A DNA stretch of 10,993 bases from Thermoflexibacter sp. (GCA_025455345.1 JALOMS010000100.1:1-10993); one strand, 5' to 3'; positions 1 to 7,559 are shown, counted from the first letter of the stretch. The notes: generated by a model not told the origin, from the sequence alone. Program-made: numbers and translations.

Positions 1-2156
1 ATCCTAACGGTATAGTGGATAACACATTCGTTTCCACAGGTGTTATCTCAGGCAATAACCGTTTAAATAATGCTACTGTGAATGAGGTTGTCTTGCAGGC
101 AGATGGGAAAATAATCATAGCAGGTGATTTTACAAGCTATAACGGAACGAATGCACGTAAAATTACTCGTGCCAATCCCAATGGCTCTATTGATAATACT
201 TTTAACATTGGTAGTGGTTTTGGAGAAACGGACGAGGTAAGAGTTGTTACCCTACAATCTGATGGAAAATTGTTAGTGGGGGGTAATTTAAGTAATTATA
301 ATGGCACTGCTATTAACCATATTGTGCGCCTCAATCCTAACGGTTCCATTGATAATACATTCAATATAGGCACAGGTTTTAATAATCCTATCAGAGATAT
401 TAAATTACAAGCAGATGGTAAGATATTAGTCGGTGGAGATTTTACCTCATACAATAACTCACCCATTAACCGATTAGTCCGCTTGAATGTAGATGGAACA
501 CGCGATGCTACATTCAGTATAGGGACAGGCTTCAGCCACGAGGTATATACCATTGCTATTCAGCCTGATGGAAAGGCAGTAGTTGGGGGTTTATTCACCA
601 CTGTAAACGGCGTAGTAAGAAATGGCATTGTTCGTTTGGGTGGCGCGCCTGTTGCCCCCACTATCACCACCACAGGCACGCTTACCGCCTTCTCTACTTG
701 TGCAGGAACGCCCTCAACCACGCATACCTACACGGTTTCAGGCTCAAATTTATCTGCTAACATTAGCATTACTGCCCCCGCAGGCTTTGAGATTTCCTCC
801 AATGGAACAAGTTTTAGCAATACTTTGACTTTAAATGCGATGAATGGAGCAGTAGCCAATACCACCATTACAGTACGCTTAGCGGCAAATGCTTCTGGCG
901 CACCTTCGGGGAATATTACGCATACAAGCGGCACAGTTACGCAAAATTTGGCAGTATCTGGTACGGTAAACCCAGCTCCTACCATTACTTTGGGGGCTAT
1001 CCCAAGCGTTACGACTGCGGCTACTTCAGTGGGGATTCCTTATACTGCTACCTCTGGCTCGCCTAATCAGTATTCTATCTCCACAGGTGCAAATGCCTTA
1101 GCAGGTTTTGTGGCGGTCAATAATCAGGCTTTGACCGCTTCGCCTATCAACCTGAGCTTACCCGCTACCAAAACCGCAGGTACTTACAATTTCAACTTAA
1201 CGGTACGAAATAGCACCACAGGTTGTGTATCGGCAGTAGTGCCTTTTTCCGTAGTAGTAGGCGCAGCTGTTGCTAACCCAACTATCACTATTACAGGCAC
1301 TTTGAACCCACTTACTGCTTGTGCTGGAGTTTCTTTTGTATCTCAGTCTTATACCGTTGCGGCTAATAACTTGACAGAAAGTCTGCGAATTACAGCTCCT
1401 AACGGAATAGAATTATCTTCAGATGGTGGGGGTTCTTATGCTAATCCTTTAACCATTAGTGCAGTAAATGGCACAATAGCTACGACTACCATTACAGTAC
1501 GCTTAGCGGCAAATGCTTCTGGTTCGCCTTCAGGAAATATCACGCATACAAGCGGCACAGTTACACAAAATTTGGCAGTGTCAGGTACGGTAAATCCCAT
1601 CCCTACAATCACCTTAGGCATGATAGAATCTATCAACACACGTTCTACTTCATTTTCAATTCCTTATACAGCTACTACGGGTTCTCCTAATCAGTATTCA
1701 CTGACTGCGGGAACAAATCCTTTACCTGGATTTACACCTATTACCAACCAAACCTTGCCTGCTTCACCAATAGTGGTATTTGTACCTCAAAATTCAGTGG
1801 CTGGTAATTATAATTTCAATCTTACAGTAAGAAATAGCACCACAGGCTGTGTGTCTGCGGTCATTCCTTTTACACTTAACAATGTGATGTCTGCGGTAGA
1901 TGAGGAATTTAGCAATAGTATCCTTGCTTACCCCAATCCTACTTCCAATAAGATAACGGTGCAACTTCCCAAAAATGCTAAAATAGAAGCTATCAAACTT
2001 TTGAATCCACTTGGGCAAGAAGTAGCAAATCTAAGCAAACAAGAAATACAAGAACAATTACAACTCGACTTATCTTCTTATGCTTCTGGGGTCTATTACC
2101 TTCATGTCATTGAGCAGAAAAGGGTAGCTGTGAAAAGAATCAACCTAACTAAATAA
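1..2156 (+). CDS. Secreted delta-60 repeat / modular adhesin-like protein with T9SS sorting tail (5' partial)
   Basis: The reading frame is open from the window edge; the first codons read NPNG-IVDNTF, the same as the repeat units that follow, so the true start lies upstream and the GTG at 15 is not a start. Numbering from that GTG, residues 1-210 are four delta-60 type repeats (Q-x-DGK-hh-hGG-x-F-x-x-Y-N-G ... LNPNGSIDNTF), a predicted beta-propeller-like fold. Residues 213-420 and 421-622 are two copies of a ~208-residue unit. Each unit has an Ig-like half (CAG...ITAPxGxExSS...ITVRLAANASG) and a second half ending YNFNLTVRNSTTGCVSAV. Residues ~636-713 (AYPNPTSNKITVQLP ... GVYYLHV ... VKRINL) are a type A T9SS sorting domain, so the protein should be exported by PorU-dependent type IX secretion and kept on or released from the cell surface. 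The exact role is unknown; adhesion or matrix function is an inference. It is followed 37 bases later by a lipoprotein gene on the same strand. Confidence 0.9.
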   Translation, partial: PNGIVDNTFVSTGVISGNNRLNNATVNEVVLQADGKIIIAGDFTSYNGTNARKITRANPNGSIDNTFNIGSGFGETDEVRVVTLQSDGKLLVGGNLSNYNGTAINHIVRLNPNGSIDNTFNIGTGFNNPIRDIKLQADGKILVGGDFTSYNNSPINRLVRLNVDGTRDATFSIGTGFSHEVYTIAIQPDGKAVVGGLFTTVNGVVRNGIVRLGGAPVAPTITTTGTLTAFSTCAGTPSTTHTYTVSGSNLSANISITAPAGFEISSNGTSFSNTLTLNAMNGAVANTTITVRLAANASGAPSGNITHTSGTVTQNLAVSGTVNPAPTITLGAIPSVTTAATSVGIPYTATSGSPNQYSISTGANALAGFVAVNNQALTASPINLSLPATKTAGTYNFNLTVRNSTTGCVSAVVPFSVVVGAAVANPTITITGTLNPLTACAGVSFVSQSYTVAANNLTESLRITAPNGIELSSDGGGSYANPLTISAVNGTIATTTITVRLAANASGSPSGNITHTSGTVTQNLAVSGTVNPIPTITLGMIESINTRSTSFSIPYTATTGSPNQYSLTAGTNPLPGFTPITNQTLPASPIVVFVPQNSVAGNYNFNLTVRNSTTGCVSAVIPFTLNNVMSAVDEEFSNSILAYPNPTSNKITVQLPKNAKIEAIKLLNPLGQEVANLSKQEIQEQLQLDLSSYASGVYYLHVIEQKRVAVKRINLTK
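651..1880 (+). repeat. Two tandem ~624-bp coding repeats inside the secreted protein gene
   Basis: Unit A (about 651-1274) and unit B (about 1275-1880) encode homologous modules with a 208-residue offset. Most of the unit has diverged at DNA level, but 861-974 and 1485-1598 differ at only 12 of 114 positions by my count, and only one of those differences changes a well-aligned residue (A to S). The uneven similarity suggests recent local gene conversion or strong constraint on that strand-turn region. Confidence 0.8.
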
Positions 2157-2193
2157 AAAAATAAAACTTTAACTCTTTAAAAATCGAAGCACC

Positions 2194-2631
2194 ATGAAAA
2201 TCTTACATATAATTTTATTATTATTTACGATTCTATTTGTTTTTGATGCTTGTAAGAAAAAAGCAACAGAAGAGCCACCTAAGCCCAAAACACCCAAAGA
2301 GATGCTGTCCAAAACTTGGCGAATCTCTCGCGTAACTATCAATGGTTCAGTGGATAATGTTCGAGATTACAGTGGCTATCGCATTACATTTTCATCTAAT
2401 GGCACGTATAATGTGGTTTTAGGGGGTTCTCCTATTACGATTCTTACTCATTTTGACAATACTGGTACATGGGAACTAACGGACAATAATACAGCTATTC
2501 TTTTTGATAAAAGTACAAATAAAGAAAATAAAATGCCATTTTCTAACCTAACAGAAACTTCATTTTCAGTCAGATTTAGAGCCAACGATAAGGCTAACTC
2601 CGACTATGCGATAGATTTTGTGCCTGCATAA
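2194..2631 (+). CDS. Small lipoprotein, lipocalin-like
   Basis: A 145-residue protein with a typical lipoprotein signal: a hydrophobic stretch at residues 4-17 followed by the lipobox FDAC, with Cys20 as the expected lipidated residue, then a charged and proline-rich spacer (KKK, EEPPKPKTPKE). The mature part (about 35-145) begins LSKTWRISRVTINGS and contains alternating hydrophobic strands with GxYRITFSSNGTYNV and GTWELTDNNTAILFD. That layout is typical of the small lipocalin-like/DUF5004-type lipoproteins frequent in Bacteroidota. No enzyme motif is visible and the ligand is unknown. Expected location is the outer membrane or periplasmic face. The ATG at 2194 gives a correct signal peptide; no Shine-Dalgarno is seen, as is usual for the phylum. 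The family call is by overall pattern only. Confidence 0.8.
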   Translation: MKILHIILLLFTILFVFDACKKKATEEPPKPKTPKEMLSKTWRISRVTINGSVDNVRDYSGYRITFSSNGTYNVVLGGSPITILTHFDNTGTWELTDNNTAILFDKSTNKENKMPFSNLTETSFSVRFRANDKANSDYAIDFVPA

Positions 2632-2739
2632 ATTTGCTCATTGAACTACAAAAAAGTTAGACCTCTAAATAAAACAGAAAAAGACTTAAATATTAAAAAA
2701 ATCTCATAAAGTGTTCATCTTAAAAACATTAAAAAAATC

Positions 2740-3960
2740 ATGAAAAAACAAATTAGTATTTTCATTATGCTATTGCTGTGTACCTACGTAGCACATAGCC
2801 AATCCCAACAGTACGAAACTAATGTCAAAGCTTTGATGTACTTTGATAACTTGCTACAAGTAGCGAAGACAGGGGACTTATATATGGACAGAGGATTGGG
2901 TTATTTCTATATTGGTGATTATGAGAACGCTATCAAGGATTTTGAAAAAGCTATCCAACTTGGTATTAACAAACCAGAGGTATATTATTTCAAAGCCTTA
3001 GCAAAAGAAAATGCTGGCTTATACAAAGAATCTTTATCAGATTTTGACAAGGCAATCCAAATAGGTAAACCTAATTATTTTCACTTCATGCACAGAGGTT
3101 ACGCACGTTACAAACTCTCTATGTATGCCCAAGCAGTGGAGGATTTTACCAAAGCAAGCACCATGTCCCCTGATAATGAGGAAGTAAAGCATTTTTTGGA
3201 AAGGGCAATCGCCAAAAGAGACAATAAGCAAATCAGCAATCCTAATGATGAAATTCAAAAATACATCAGCACACATACTTTTACCAGCATTGCTGAGGGA
3301 AGTGCTTACTATGATAAGTTAGAACACATGGGACTTTCTTTCCTCAAATTTGAGGATGCGAGTTCTGCCCTGCGTACTAAAGTCATCACAGATGTCTATG
3401 GCGAGGCTCCAACTGCCGAACAAATAGATGAGCTAAGAGATATATTGCAAAAAGAAAAGTGGCTACTTCCCGAAGGCATGGAAAAATATTTTTACTATGT
3501 AGCAGAAAACCCTAACGCCTTCATGGGCGAGGTCAAAGAGCCAAATTTTACTTATTATTACAATGTTACTAAAGATATAAAAGGAAATAGGTACGACCTT
3601 ACAGTGAAAAAAATGGACAAAAGTGAAATGGTTTATGTCGTTTTTACGACTTACATCTTTGTCAATCAAGGCACTAATCCTGATGAATTAATCATTCATG
3701 TTCATCATGCTACAGGCTCTGGCATGGAATGGCGTTTTTCGCCCAAAGATTATTTGGAAGTGATTTACAGCAAAAATAGCGACACCGTTCAAGAAAAAGC
3801 AGTAGGGAAAATGACGGAAACAGTCGTAGCCAATCCTATCCTCTCCAAAGCGAAACTCTTAGAAAAGGATAATAGTAAGGAGTTTTCTGCCAAAGAAGCC
3901 ATTAGAAAAGCAGTACAAATTATGTTGATTGCTTACGAAAATGTGATTCCTAAATCCTAA
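2740..3960 (+). CDS. Exported TPR-repeat protein with unrecognised C-terminal domain
   Basis: A 406-residue protein. Residues 1-20 are a Sec signal peptide (MKKQ, a hydrophobic core, then AHS-Q as the likely cleavage site). Residues ~44-146 form three tetratricopeptide repeats of about 34 residues with the usual G-Y/A-F spacing (RGLGYFYIGDYENAIKDFEK; YFKALAKENAGLYKESLSDF; RGYARYKLSMYAQAVEDF), which should form a protein-binding superhelix in the periplasm. Residues ~170-406 are not recognised. They are rich in aromatic residues (EKYFYYVAEN, FTYYYNVTKD, VVFTTYIFVNQG) and contain a His-rich strand (IIHVHHATGSGMEWRF), then a charged helical end. The gene lies 108 bases after the lipoprotein gene and is followed by a strong hairpin. 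Function unknown. Confidence 0.85.
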   Translation: MKKQISIFIMLLLCTYVAHSQSQQYETNVKALMYFDNLLQVAKTGDLYMDRGLGYFYIGDYENAIKDFEKAIQLGINKPEVYYFKALAKENAGLYKESLSDFDKAIQIGKPNYFHFMHRGYARYKLSMYAQAVEDFTKASTMSPDNEEVKHFLERAIAKRDNKQISNPNDEIQKYISTHTFTSIAEGSAYYDKLEHMGLSFLKFEDASSALRTKVITDVYGEAPTAEQIDELRDILQKEKWLLPEGMEKYFYYVAENPNAFMGEVKEPNFTYYYNVTKDIKGNRYDLTVKKMDKSEMVYVVFTTYIFVNQGTNPDELIIHVHHATGSGMEWRFSPKDYLEVIYSKNSDTVQEKAVGKMTETVVANPILSKAKLLEKDNSKEFSAKEAIRKAVQIMLIAYENVIPKS

Positions 3961-3977
3961 TATTTTTCACTTAGCAT

Positions 3978-4019
3978 GAACACCAAACTCATCAATTTTT
4001 TGATGATAGTTTGGTGTTC
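3978..4019. terminator. Strong hairpin between convergent genes (terminator)
   Basis: GAACACCAAACT at 3978-3989 pairs perfectly with AGTTTGGTGTTC at 4008-4019. An inner CATCA/TGATG pairing extends the stem with a small bulge around an A/T loop. It lies 17 bases after the TPR gene stop and 16 bases before the 3' end of the convergent Spy-like gene. On the + strand it is followed by a T-rich stretch (CATTTTTTCTCTC), so it should terminate the + strand operon. It may also slow transcription from the other side, although no U-run follows in that direction. Confidence 0.75.
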
Positions 4020-4035
4020 TCCTCATTTTTTCTCT

Positions 4036-4425
4036 CTATCTGCCTTTATTTCTTTTTCCTTTTCTTCTGTCCATGAGTTTATCTCTCTGCTCGTCTTTGA
4101 TTTGTTCAAATTTGGTGTATTGGTCTGGCGTAAGGATTGCTTTCATTTCTTTGTCATATTCGTCCATGATTGCTTTGATTTTACTCATCTTCTCCTTGCG
4201 CTCTCCCTTGCCTTCTGCTCTGATATTTTGCATTTGTTCCATTCTCTTTTGATTGGCTACTTGCACCTTACTTACTTGGTCTTCAGAAAGTTGGAGTTCT
4301 TCTTTGAGCCTTTGCGTATTTTTCTCTGCCCTTGCCGTAGAAGACTCTTGGGCAAAACTAAGCGTATTAAACATCAGTAGGGCTATACAACCAATCACTA
4401 ATTTTGCTAAAATGGATTTTTTCAT
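4036..4425 (-). CDS. Small Spy/CpxP-like periplasmic protein with two LTxxQ-type motifs
   Basis: Counting from the ATG at 4425, this is a 129-residue protein with a signal peptide (MKKSILAKL, hydrophobic core, SFA-Q cleavage). The mature part is highly charged and almost entirely helical. It carries two LTxxQ-like motifs, LSEDQ and LTPDQ, separated by about 50 residues, the arrangement of the Spy/CpxP family of envelope-stress chaperones and sensors. The C-terminus is a strongly basic tail (DRRKGKRNKGR). An in-frame ATG at 4437 would add four residues (MIST); I prefer 4425 because it gives a standard MKK n-region. The gene is divergent from the PLP enzyme gene, with 115-127 bases between the starts. 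Likely role: binding of unfolded or aggregating envelope proteins, inferred from family. Confidence 0.8.
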   Translation of the reverse strand: MKKSILAKLVIGCIALLMFNTLSFAQESSTARAEKNTQRLKEELQLSEDQVSKVQVANQKRMEQMQNIRAEGKGERKEKMSKIKAIMDEYDKEMKAILTPDQYTKFEQIKDEQRDKLMDRRKGKRNKGR

Positions 4426-4552
4426 TGTGCTTATCATAGTTTTTCTTAATTTTAGAGTTATTTTTATTTTTTATTTGTCCTTTTGACTTATAATCAGTAC
4501 AAGAGTTTAAAAAAAGTATCTGTTAAATTCTTTTAAAACCTTTTGATAACCT

Positions 4553-5680
4553 ATGCACAAACAAACCAAAGCCATTCATACAGGAAATTTTGCAGATATT
4601 TCTGGCGCAGTTATGCCACCTATCATACTCTCTACGACCTTTGAAAGAGGAGAAGATGGGCTATCTTTCCCAAGTGGTTATATGTATTCTCGATACGATA
4701 ACCCCAATAGACACGCCTTAGAAGAAAAGTTAGCCATGCTTGAGGGTGGGCAAACCTGCATTACTTTCGCATCGGGACTAACCGCCGCAATGGCAGTATT
4801 CCAAAGTTTGGGAGCTGGTAGTCATCTGATTTTACCTGATGATATATATTTTGGTGTAAGAAATATCGTTGCTACGCTATACCCACATTGGGGACTTCAT
4901 TTTTCGCTGGTAGATATGACAGATTTGGCGCAAGTAGCGCAGGCGATTACTCCACAGACTAAACTAATATGGACAGAAACACCTTCTAATCCTCAATTAA
5001 AAGTTGTTGATTTGGAAGGAATTGCAAAAATAGCCAAACACCACCAATTACTTTCTGTTTGTGATAATACATGGGGAACTCCTTATTTCCAAAATCCCTT
5101 GTCTTTGGGCATAGACATCGTACATCACTCTACGACCAAATACCTCGGTGGGCATAGTGATATTTTGGGTGGTGCATTGATTTTCAAGGAACAAGGAACG
5201 ATTGCCGAGTTTATTCGCTCTTATCAGCAGGTAGGCGGCGCAGTACCAAGTCCATTTGATTGTTGGCTTTTGTGCAGGAGTCTGGCTACTTTCCATGCGC
5301 GTATGCCTATTCATGCGTCCAATGCCTTGCTTTTAGCGGAGTTCCTAAATCAACACCCTCAAATAGAAAAAGTTATGTATCCAGGTTTGCCAAACAATGA
5401 ATACCACTTAGTTGCCAAAAAACAGATGAAAAATGGATTTGGGGGGATGCTTTCTATATTAGTCAAAGGTGGGCAAGAAAAAGCCTTAAAATTGGCTTCT
5501 GGGCTGAAGATTTTTAAGCACGCGACCAGTTTAGGTGGAGTAGAAAGCCTCATTGAGCATCGCAAATCCATAGAAGGAGAGCTATCACAAAGTCCTGAAA
5601 ATCTACTGCGTATCTCTGTGGGCATAGAACACATAGACGATTTAATCAAAGATTTTGAAGAAGGATTGGCGAAATTGTAA
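4553..5680 (+). CDS. PLP-dependent trans-sulfuration enzyme (cystathionine gamma-synthase / gamma-lyase family)
   Basis: A 375-residue fold-type I PLP enzyme of the Cys/Met metabolism family, of normal length. The Schiff-base lysine is Lys196 in HSTTKYLGGHSD. Asp171 (CDNTWGTP) should hold the pyridine nitrogen. Tyr45 and Arg47 (YSRYDNPNR) match the YxR pair that binds the phosphate of the neighbouring subunit's cofactor. ASGLTAAM (73-80) is the phosphate-binding loop, Tyr99 lies at the ring-stacking position, and TETPSNP (141-147) and SLGGVESLIEH (326-336) are family signatures. The enzyme should act in cytosolic methionine/cysteine interconversion through cystathionine. Sequence alone does not separate synthase, gamma-lyase, beta-lyase or methionine gamma-lyase activity, so no symbol is given. 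It stands alone as a + strand gene and converges on the ATPase/DUF4276 operon with a 41-base gap. Confidence 0.9.
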   Translation: MHKQTKAIHTGNFADISGAVMPPIILSTTFERGEDGLSFPSGYMYSRYDNPNRHALEEKLAMLEGGQTCITFASGLTAAMAVFQSLGAGSHLILPDDIYFGVRNIVATLYPHWGLHFSLVDMTDLAQVAQAITPQTKLIWTETPSNPQLKVVDLEGIAKIAKHHQLLSVCDNTWGTPYFQNPLSLGIDIVHHSTTKYLGGHSDILGGALIFKEQGTIAEFIRSYQQVGGAVPSPFDCWLLCRSLATFHARMPIHASNALLLAEFLNQHPQIEKVMYPGLPNNEYHLVAKKQMKNGFGGMLSILVKGGQEKALKLASGLKIFKHATSLGGVESLIEHRKSIEGELSQSPENLLRISVGIEHIDDLIKDFEEGLAKL

Positions 5681-5721
5681 GGGGTAGAGGGTAGAAAAGA
5701 AAATATGGAAGATTGATTTTC

Positions 5722-6300
5722 TTAAATACCTGCCAAGTAATCAACTAAGTTTTTAAAATCTGGAAAATCTTGCATCAGTTTTTTGGCATCAAGCAACTTC
5801 AATAATTCTACTCCATGCCTCACTTTATGATACATTTTCTTTTTAGTATTTATGGTGAGCTTTTCAAGTTCTTTATCTGGTGAAGGAATTTCCATTGGAT
5901 TGCGTTTGGGCAATTTTTCAGAAATTTTCTTTTTATTATTATCCAATCCATAGAACTCATCTAAAACTGAACTTTGAGAAAGAAACCAAGACTCCATTTC
6001 TTGAATCATGTAAAATATCTCATTTTCATGTTTTTCCAAACCATAAGTTTTGAGGTCTTTTTCTTTCAAAGACTCATTCCCATCTAAATCTACCAACATT
6101 GCTCTTTCTTCACTGATACGATTATTCAAAAAAGCATCAATGGTTTGCTTTTTGCCACCACCTAATTTGATTCTTGGCAATTTCCCTTCTAATTTTTTAG
6201 TATTTAGCAATAATTTTTCAAAACCTTGTCGTAAATCACCATTACTTGTGTCATTGTCCCCTTCAACGAACAAGATAATTTTTACCTTTTTAGTTGCCAT
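5722..6300 (-). CDS. DUF4276 protein with TOPRIM-like acidic motifs, partner of the upstream ATPase
   Basis: A 192-residue soluble protein with no signal peptide. The N-terminus KIILFVEGDNDTS (Glu13) and the later strand AMLVDLDGNES (Asp71 and Asp73) have the E ... DxD spacing and hydrophobic strand context of TOPRIM-fold nucleases, as in the DUF4276 family. FYMIQEMESWFLS (96-108) and KMYHKVRHGVELLKLLD (155-171) are other recognisable family blocks. The start codon lies inside the end of the ATPase gene (11-base overlap) and is preceded by a clear AGGAGG, so the two proteins are translationally coupled and probably made together. Expected role: metal-dependent nuclease or effector controlled by the ATPase, by analogy with OLD, PARIS and AbiL-type systems; the activity is an inference. 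The gene is visibly more A/T-rich than the mutase gene beyond the ATPase. It ends 41 bases from the convergent PLP gene. Confidence 0.8.
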   Translation of the reverse strand: MATKKVKIILFVEGDNDTSNGDLRQGFEKLLLNTKKLEGKLPRIKLGGGKKQTIDAFLNNRISEERAMLVDLDGNESLKEKDLKTYGLEKHENEIFYMIQEMESWFLSQSSVLDEFYGLDNNKKKISEKLPKRNPMEIPSPDKELEKLTINTKKKMYHKVRHGVELLKLLDAKKLMQDFPDFKNLVDYLAGI

Positions 6301-7501
6301 ACCTATTCCCTCCTATGTCGCCTTGTCGCCACATTTTACCTACACTAAACTTTTCATACCAACCTTCAAAATCACTTTCTTGGTAAGTATAAACCTCAGT
6401 AGCATTGTTGTCATTTTTCTCAAAAACCCTGACTTTATCTAATTCAAAATAATCTAACAAGTTTTCTGAATGAGTTGAAATAGTGATAGTTGATGTTTCT
6501 GTAATATTTTTAACAGCATTGGTAATATTTGAAATCATATCGGGGTGTAAGCCAATTTCAGGCTCATCTATACAAACAAATTTACCTCTTTCTGGATTGA
6601 AAAGAATAGATAATAGGCAGAGAAAATGCAATGTTCCATCTGAAATATTGGAAACGTGAACTGCACTATTCAAACCTTTTTCATCAAGCATTAGCTCTAT
6701 ATTTCCGCCCAAAAAGTTAAAGCTAAAATCTTCGAAGTTAGGATTGACTTCTGAAAGCATCTCTACTATTTTCTTATAACTTTGCTTGTGATTGATTTTA
6801 ATAGTATTCAAGATTTGGGGCAGATTTGTCCCATCAGGAAGTAATCGCTTTTCTGAGGTGGGTAGCATAGGTTTTCTAATGGCACTTTTAGGTGTAGTAT
6901 CAAAATAATCATATACCACAATATCGCTTAATGCTTTCCTAAGCGTTGCCAATGCTTTAAACCTATCTGTGTCAAACATTTTAGCAAGCGCAAGTTCCTG
7001 TGGGTCGTAGTCATAATAAGGAATTAACGTATTTTTATTATTTTTCCTTTCTGTTAAAGAGCCTTTCCCATTTTTAAAGTCTAAGTAAACATAATCTTTT
7101 TCTGGTTTAGGTCTTTCCAAATACATATATTCTTCTACATAAAAGTTTTGAACTCCTGTTTGCTTAACAAATTTGATATGATAAAATATATCTTCTTTAA
7201 AGTTAAATTCATCATCTTCTTGCTCTATAAATTTCCCGTCTAATACAAATTCCAATTCTATAACTTGCTGAATATTGTTTTCATTTCCTTTGAAAAACAT
7301 ATTATCAAAACCACCTAAATTATCAAAAATATGTTTTCGCAAACCTATACCCGCTACTCCTTCTTTCAATAGTTTGATGGCTTTTAGAAGATTGGATTTT
7401 CCTGAACCATTGATACCAATGAGTATGTTATGGTCAGGGTCAAAATGGATAGTGGTATCTTTAAAACTATAAAAATTAACAAGCCTAATAGATTTAATCA
7501 T
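6290..7501 (-). CDS. AAA/ABC-type ATPase (AAA_21/RloA-like) of a two-gene candidate defence operon
   Basis: A 403-residue protein counted from the ATG at 7501 (MIKSIRLVNFYSFKD), the usual start of this family. All ATPase motifs are present. Walker A is GINGSGKS (29-36), a signature-like SNISDGT lies at 284-290, and Walker B is FVCIDEPEIGLHP (308-320) with Asp312 and Glu313. The switch His is in ISTHSENLLD (His344), and a C-terminal GKMWRQGDIGGN matches the WxxGxxGG ending common in these proteins. The long middle part (about 70-270) is a charged insertion typical of SMC/OLD-like ATPases and of unknown binding specificity. An in-frame ATG at 7531 would add ten residues, but it lies upstream of the predicted transcription start and inside an inverted repeat. 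The gene overlaps the DUF4276 gene by 11 bases. Likely role: ATP-dependent sensor or dimeric scaffold controlling the DUF4276 partner. Confidence 0.88.
   Translation of the reverse strand: MIKSIRLVNFYSFKDTTIHFDPDHNILIGINGSGKSNLLKAIKLLKEGVAGIGLRKHIFDNLGGFDNMFFKGNENNIQQVIELEFVLDGKFIEQEDDEFNFKEDIFYHIKFVKQTGVQNFYVEEYMYLERPKPEKDYVYLDFKNGKGSLTERKNNKNTLIPYYDYDPQELALAKMFDTDRFKALATLRKALSDIVVYDYFDTTPKSAIRKPMLPTSEKRLLPDGTNLPQILNTIKINHKQSYKKIVEMLSEVNPNFEDFSFNFLGGNIELMLDEKGLNSAVHVSNISDGTLHFLCLLSILFNPERGKFVCIDEPEIGLHPDMISNITNAVKNITETSTITISTHSENLLDYFELDKVRVFEKNDNNATEVYTYQESDFEGWYEKFSVGKMWRQGDIGGNRYGN
6309..6314 (-). promoter_or_regulatory. Strong Shine-Dalgarno for the DUF4276 gene
   Basis: On the minus strand AGGAGG is followed by eight bases and then the ATG at 6300. 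It lies inside the last codons of the ATPase gene. None of the other gene starts in this window has a comparable site, so it decides this start and suggests high or coupled translation of the partner protein. Confidence 0.75.
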
Positions 7502-7521
7502 GATTTGAGAGATTGAAACTA

Positions 7522-7554
7522 AACTTTCCAAAAGTAAAAAACTTTTGGAAAGTT
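7522..7554. repeat. Perfect 14-bp inverted repeat between the mutase and ATPase genes
   Basis: AACTTTCCAAAAGT (7522-7535) and ACTTTTGGAAAGTT (7541-7554) are exact reverse complements around a five-base A loop (T loop on the minus strand). It begins 12 bases after the mutase stop, so as RNA it could terminate or protect the 3' end of that transcript, although no U-run follows. It also covers the -7 box of the ATPase promoter and could be an operator for a dimeric repressor. Which role applies cannot be told from sequence. Confidence 0.75.
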
Positions 7555-7559
7555 AGCAA
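7529..7559 (-). promoter_or_regulatory. Bacteroidota-type promoter of the ATPase/DUF4276 operon
   Basis: On the minus strand TTG (7557-7559) is followed by 20 bases and then TACTTTTG (7529-7536), a full match to the phylum's -33 TTG / -7 TAnnTTTG pattern. Transcription should begin near 7520-7524, leaving a leader of about 20 bases before the ATG at 7501. The -7 element overlaps the left arm of a perfect inverted repeat. Both elements lie in the 65-base gap between the mutase stop and the ATPase start. Confidence 0.55.

Noticed and set aside
15..17. GTG at 15 as the start of the secreted protein
   Set aside because: The frame is open to the window edge and the codons before it complete a repeat unit (NPNGIVDNTF), so the gene is truncated by the window.
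728..1639. Two similar antisense reading frames over the module repeats (728-985 and 1436-1639, minus strand)
   Set aside because: Their similarity follows from the duplicated coding modules on the + strand; there are no start signals and the peptides look like reverse-strand shadows.
2629..2636. TAAATTTG as a -7 promoter box for the TPR gene
   Set aside because: It matches TAnnTTTG but overlaps the lipoprotein stop codon and has no TTG at the right distance upstream.
3976..4486. Plus-strand open frames over the Spy-like gene
   Set aside because: The minus-strand gene has a proper signal peptide and LTxxQ-like motifs; the + strand frames are Phe/Ser/Leu-rich shadows of Lys/Glu-rich coding DNA and one runs through the terminator hairpin.
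7502..7531. Upstream ATG at 7531 as the ATPase start (ten extra residues)
   Set aside because: It lies inside the inverted repeat and upstream of the predicted transcription start; the family normally begins MIKxIxLxNFxSF, which fits the ATG at 7501.
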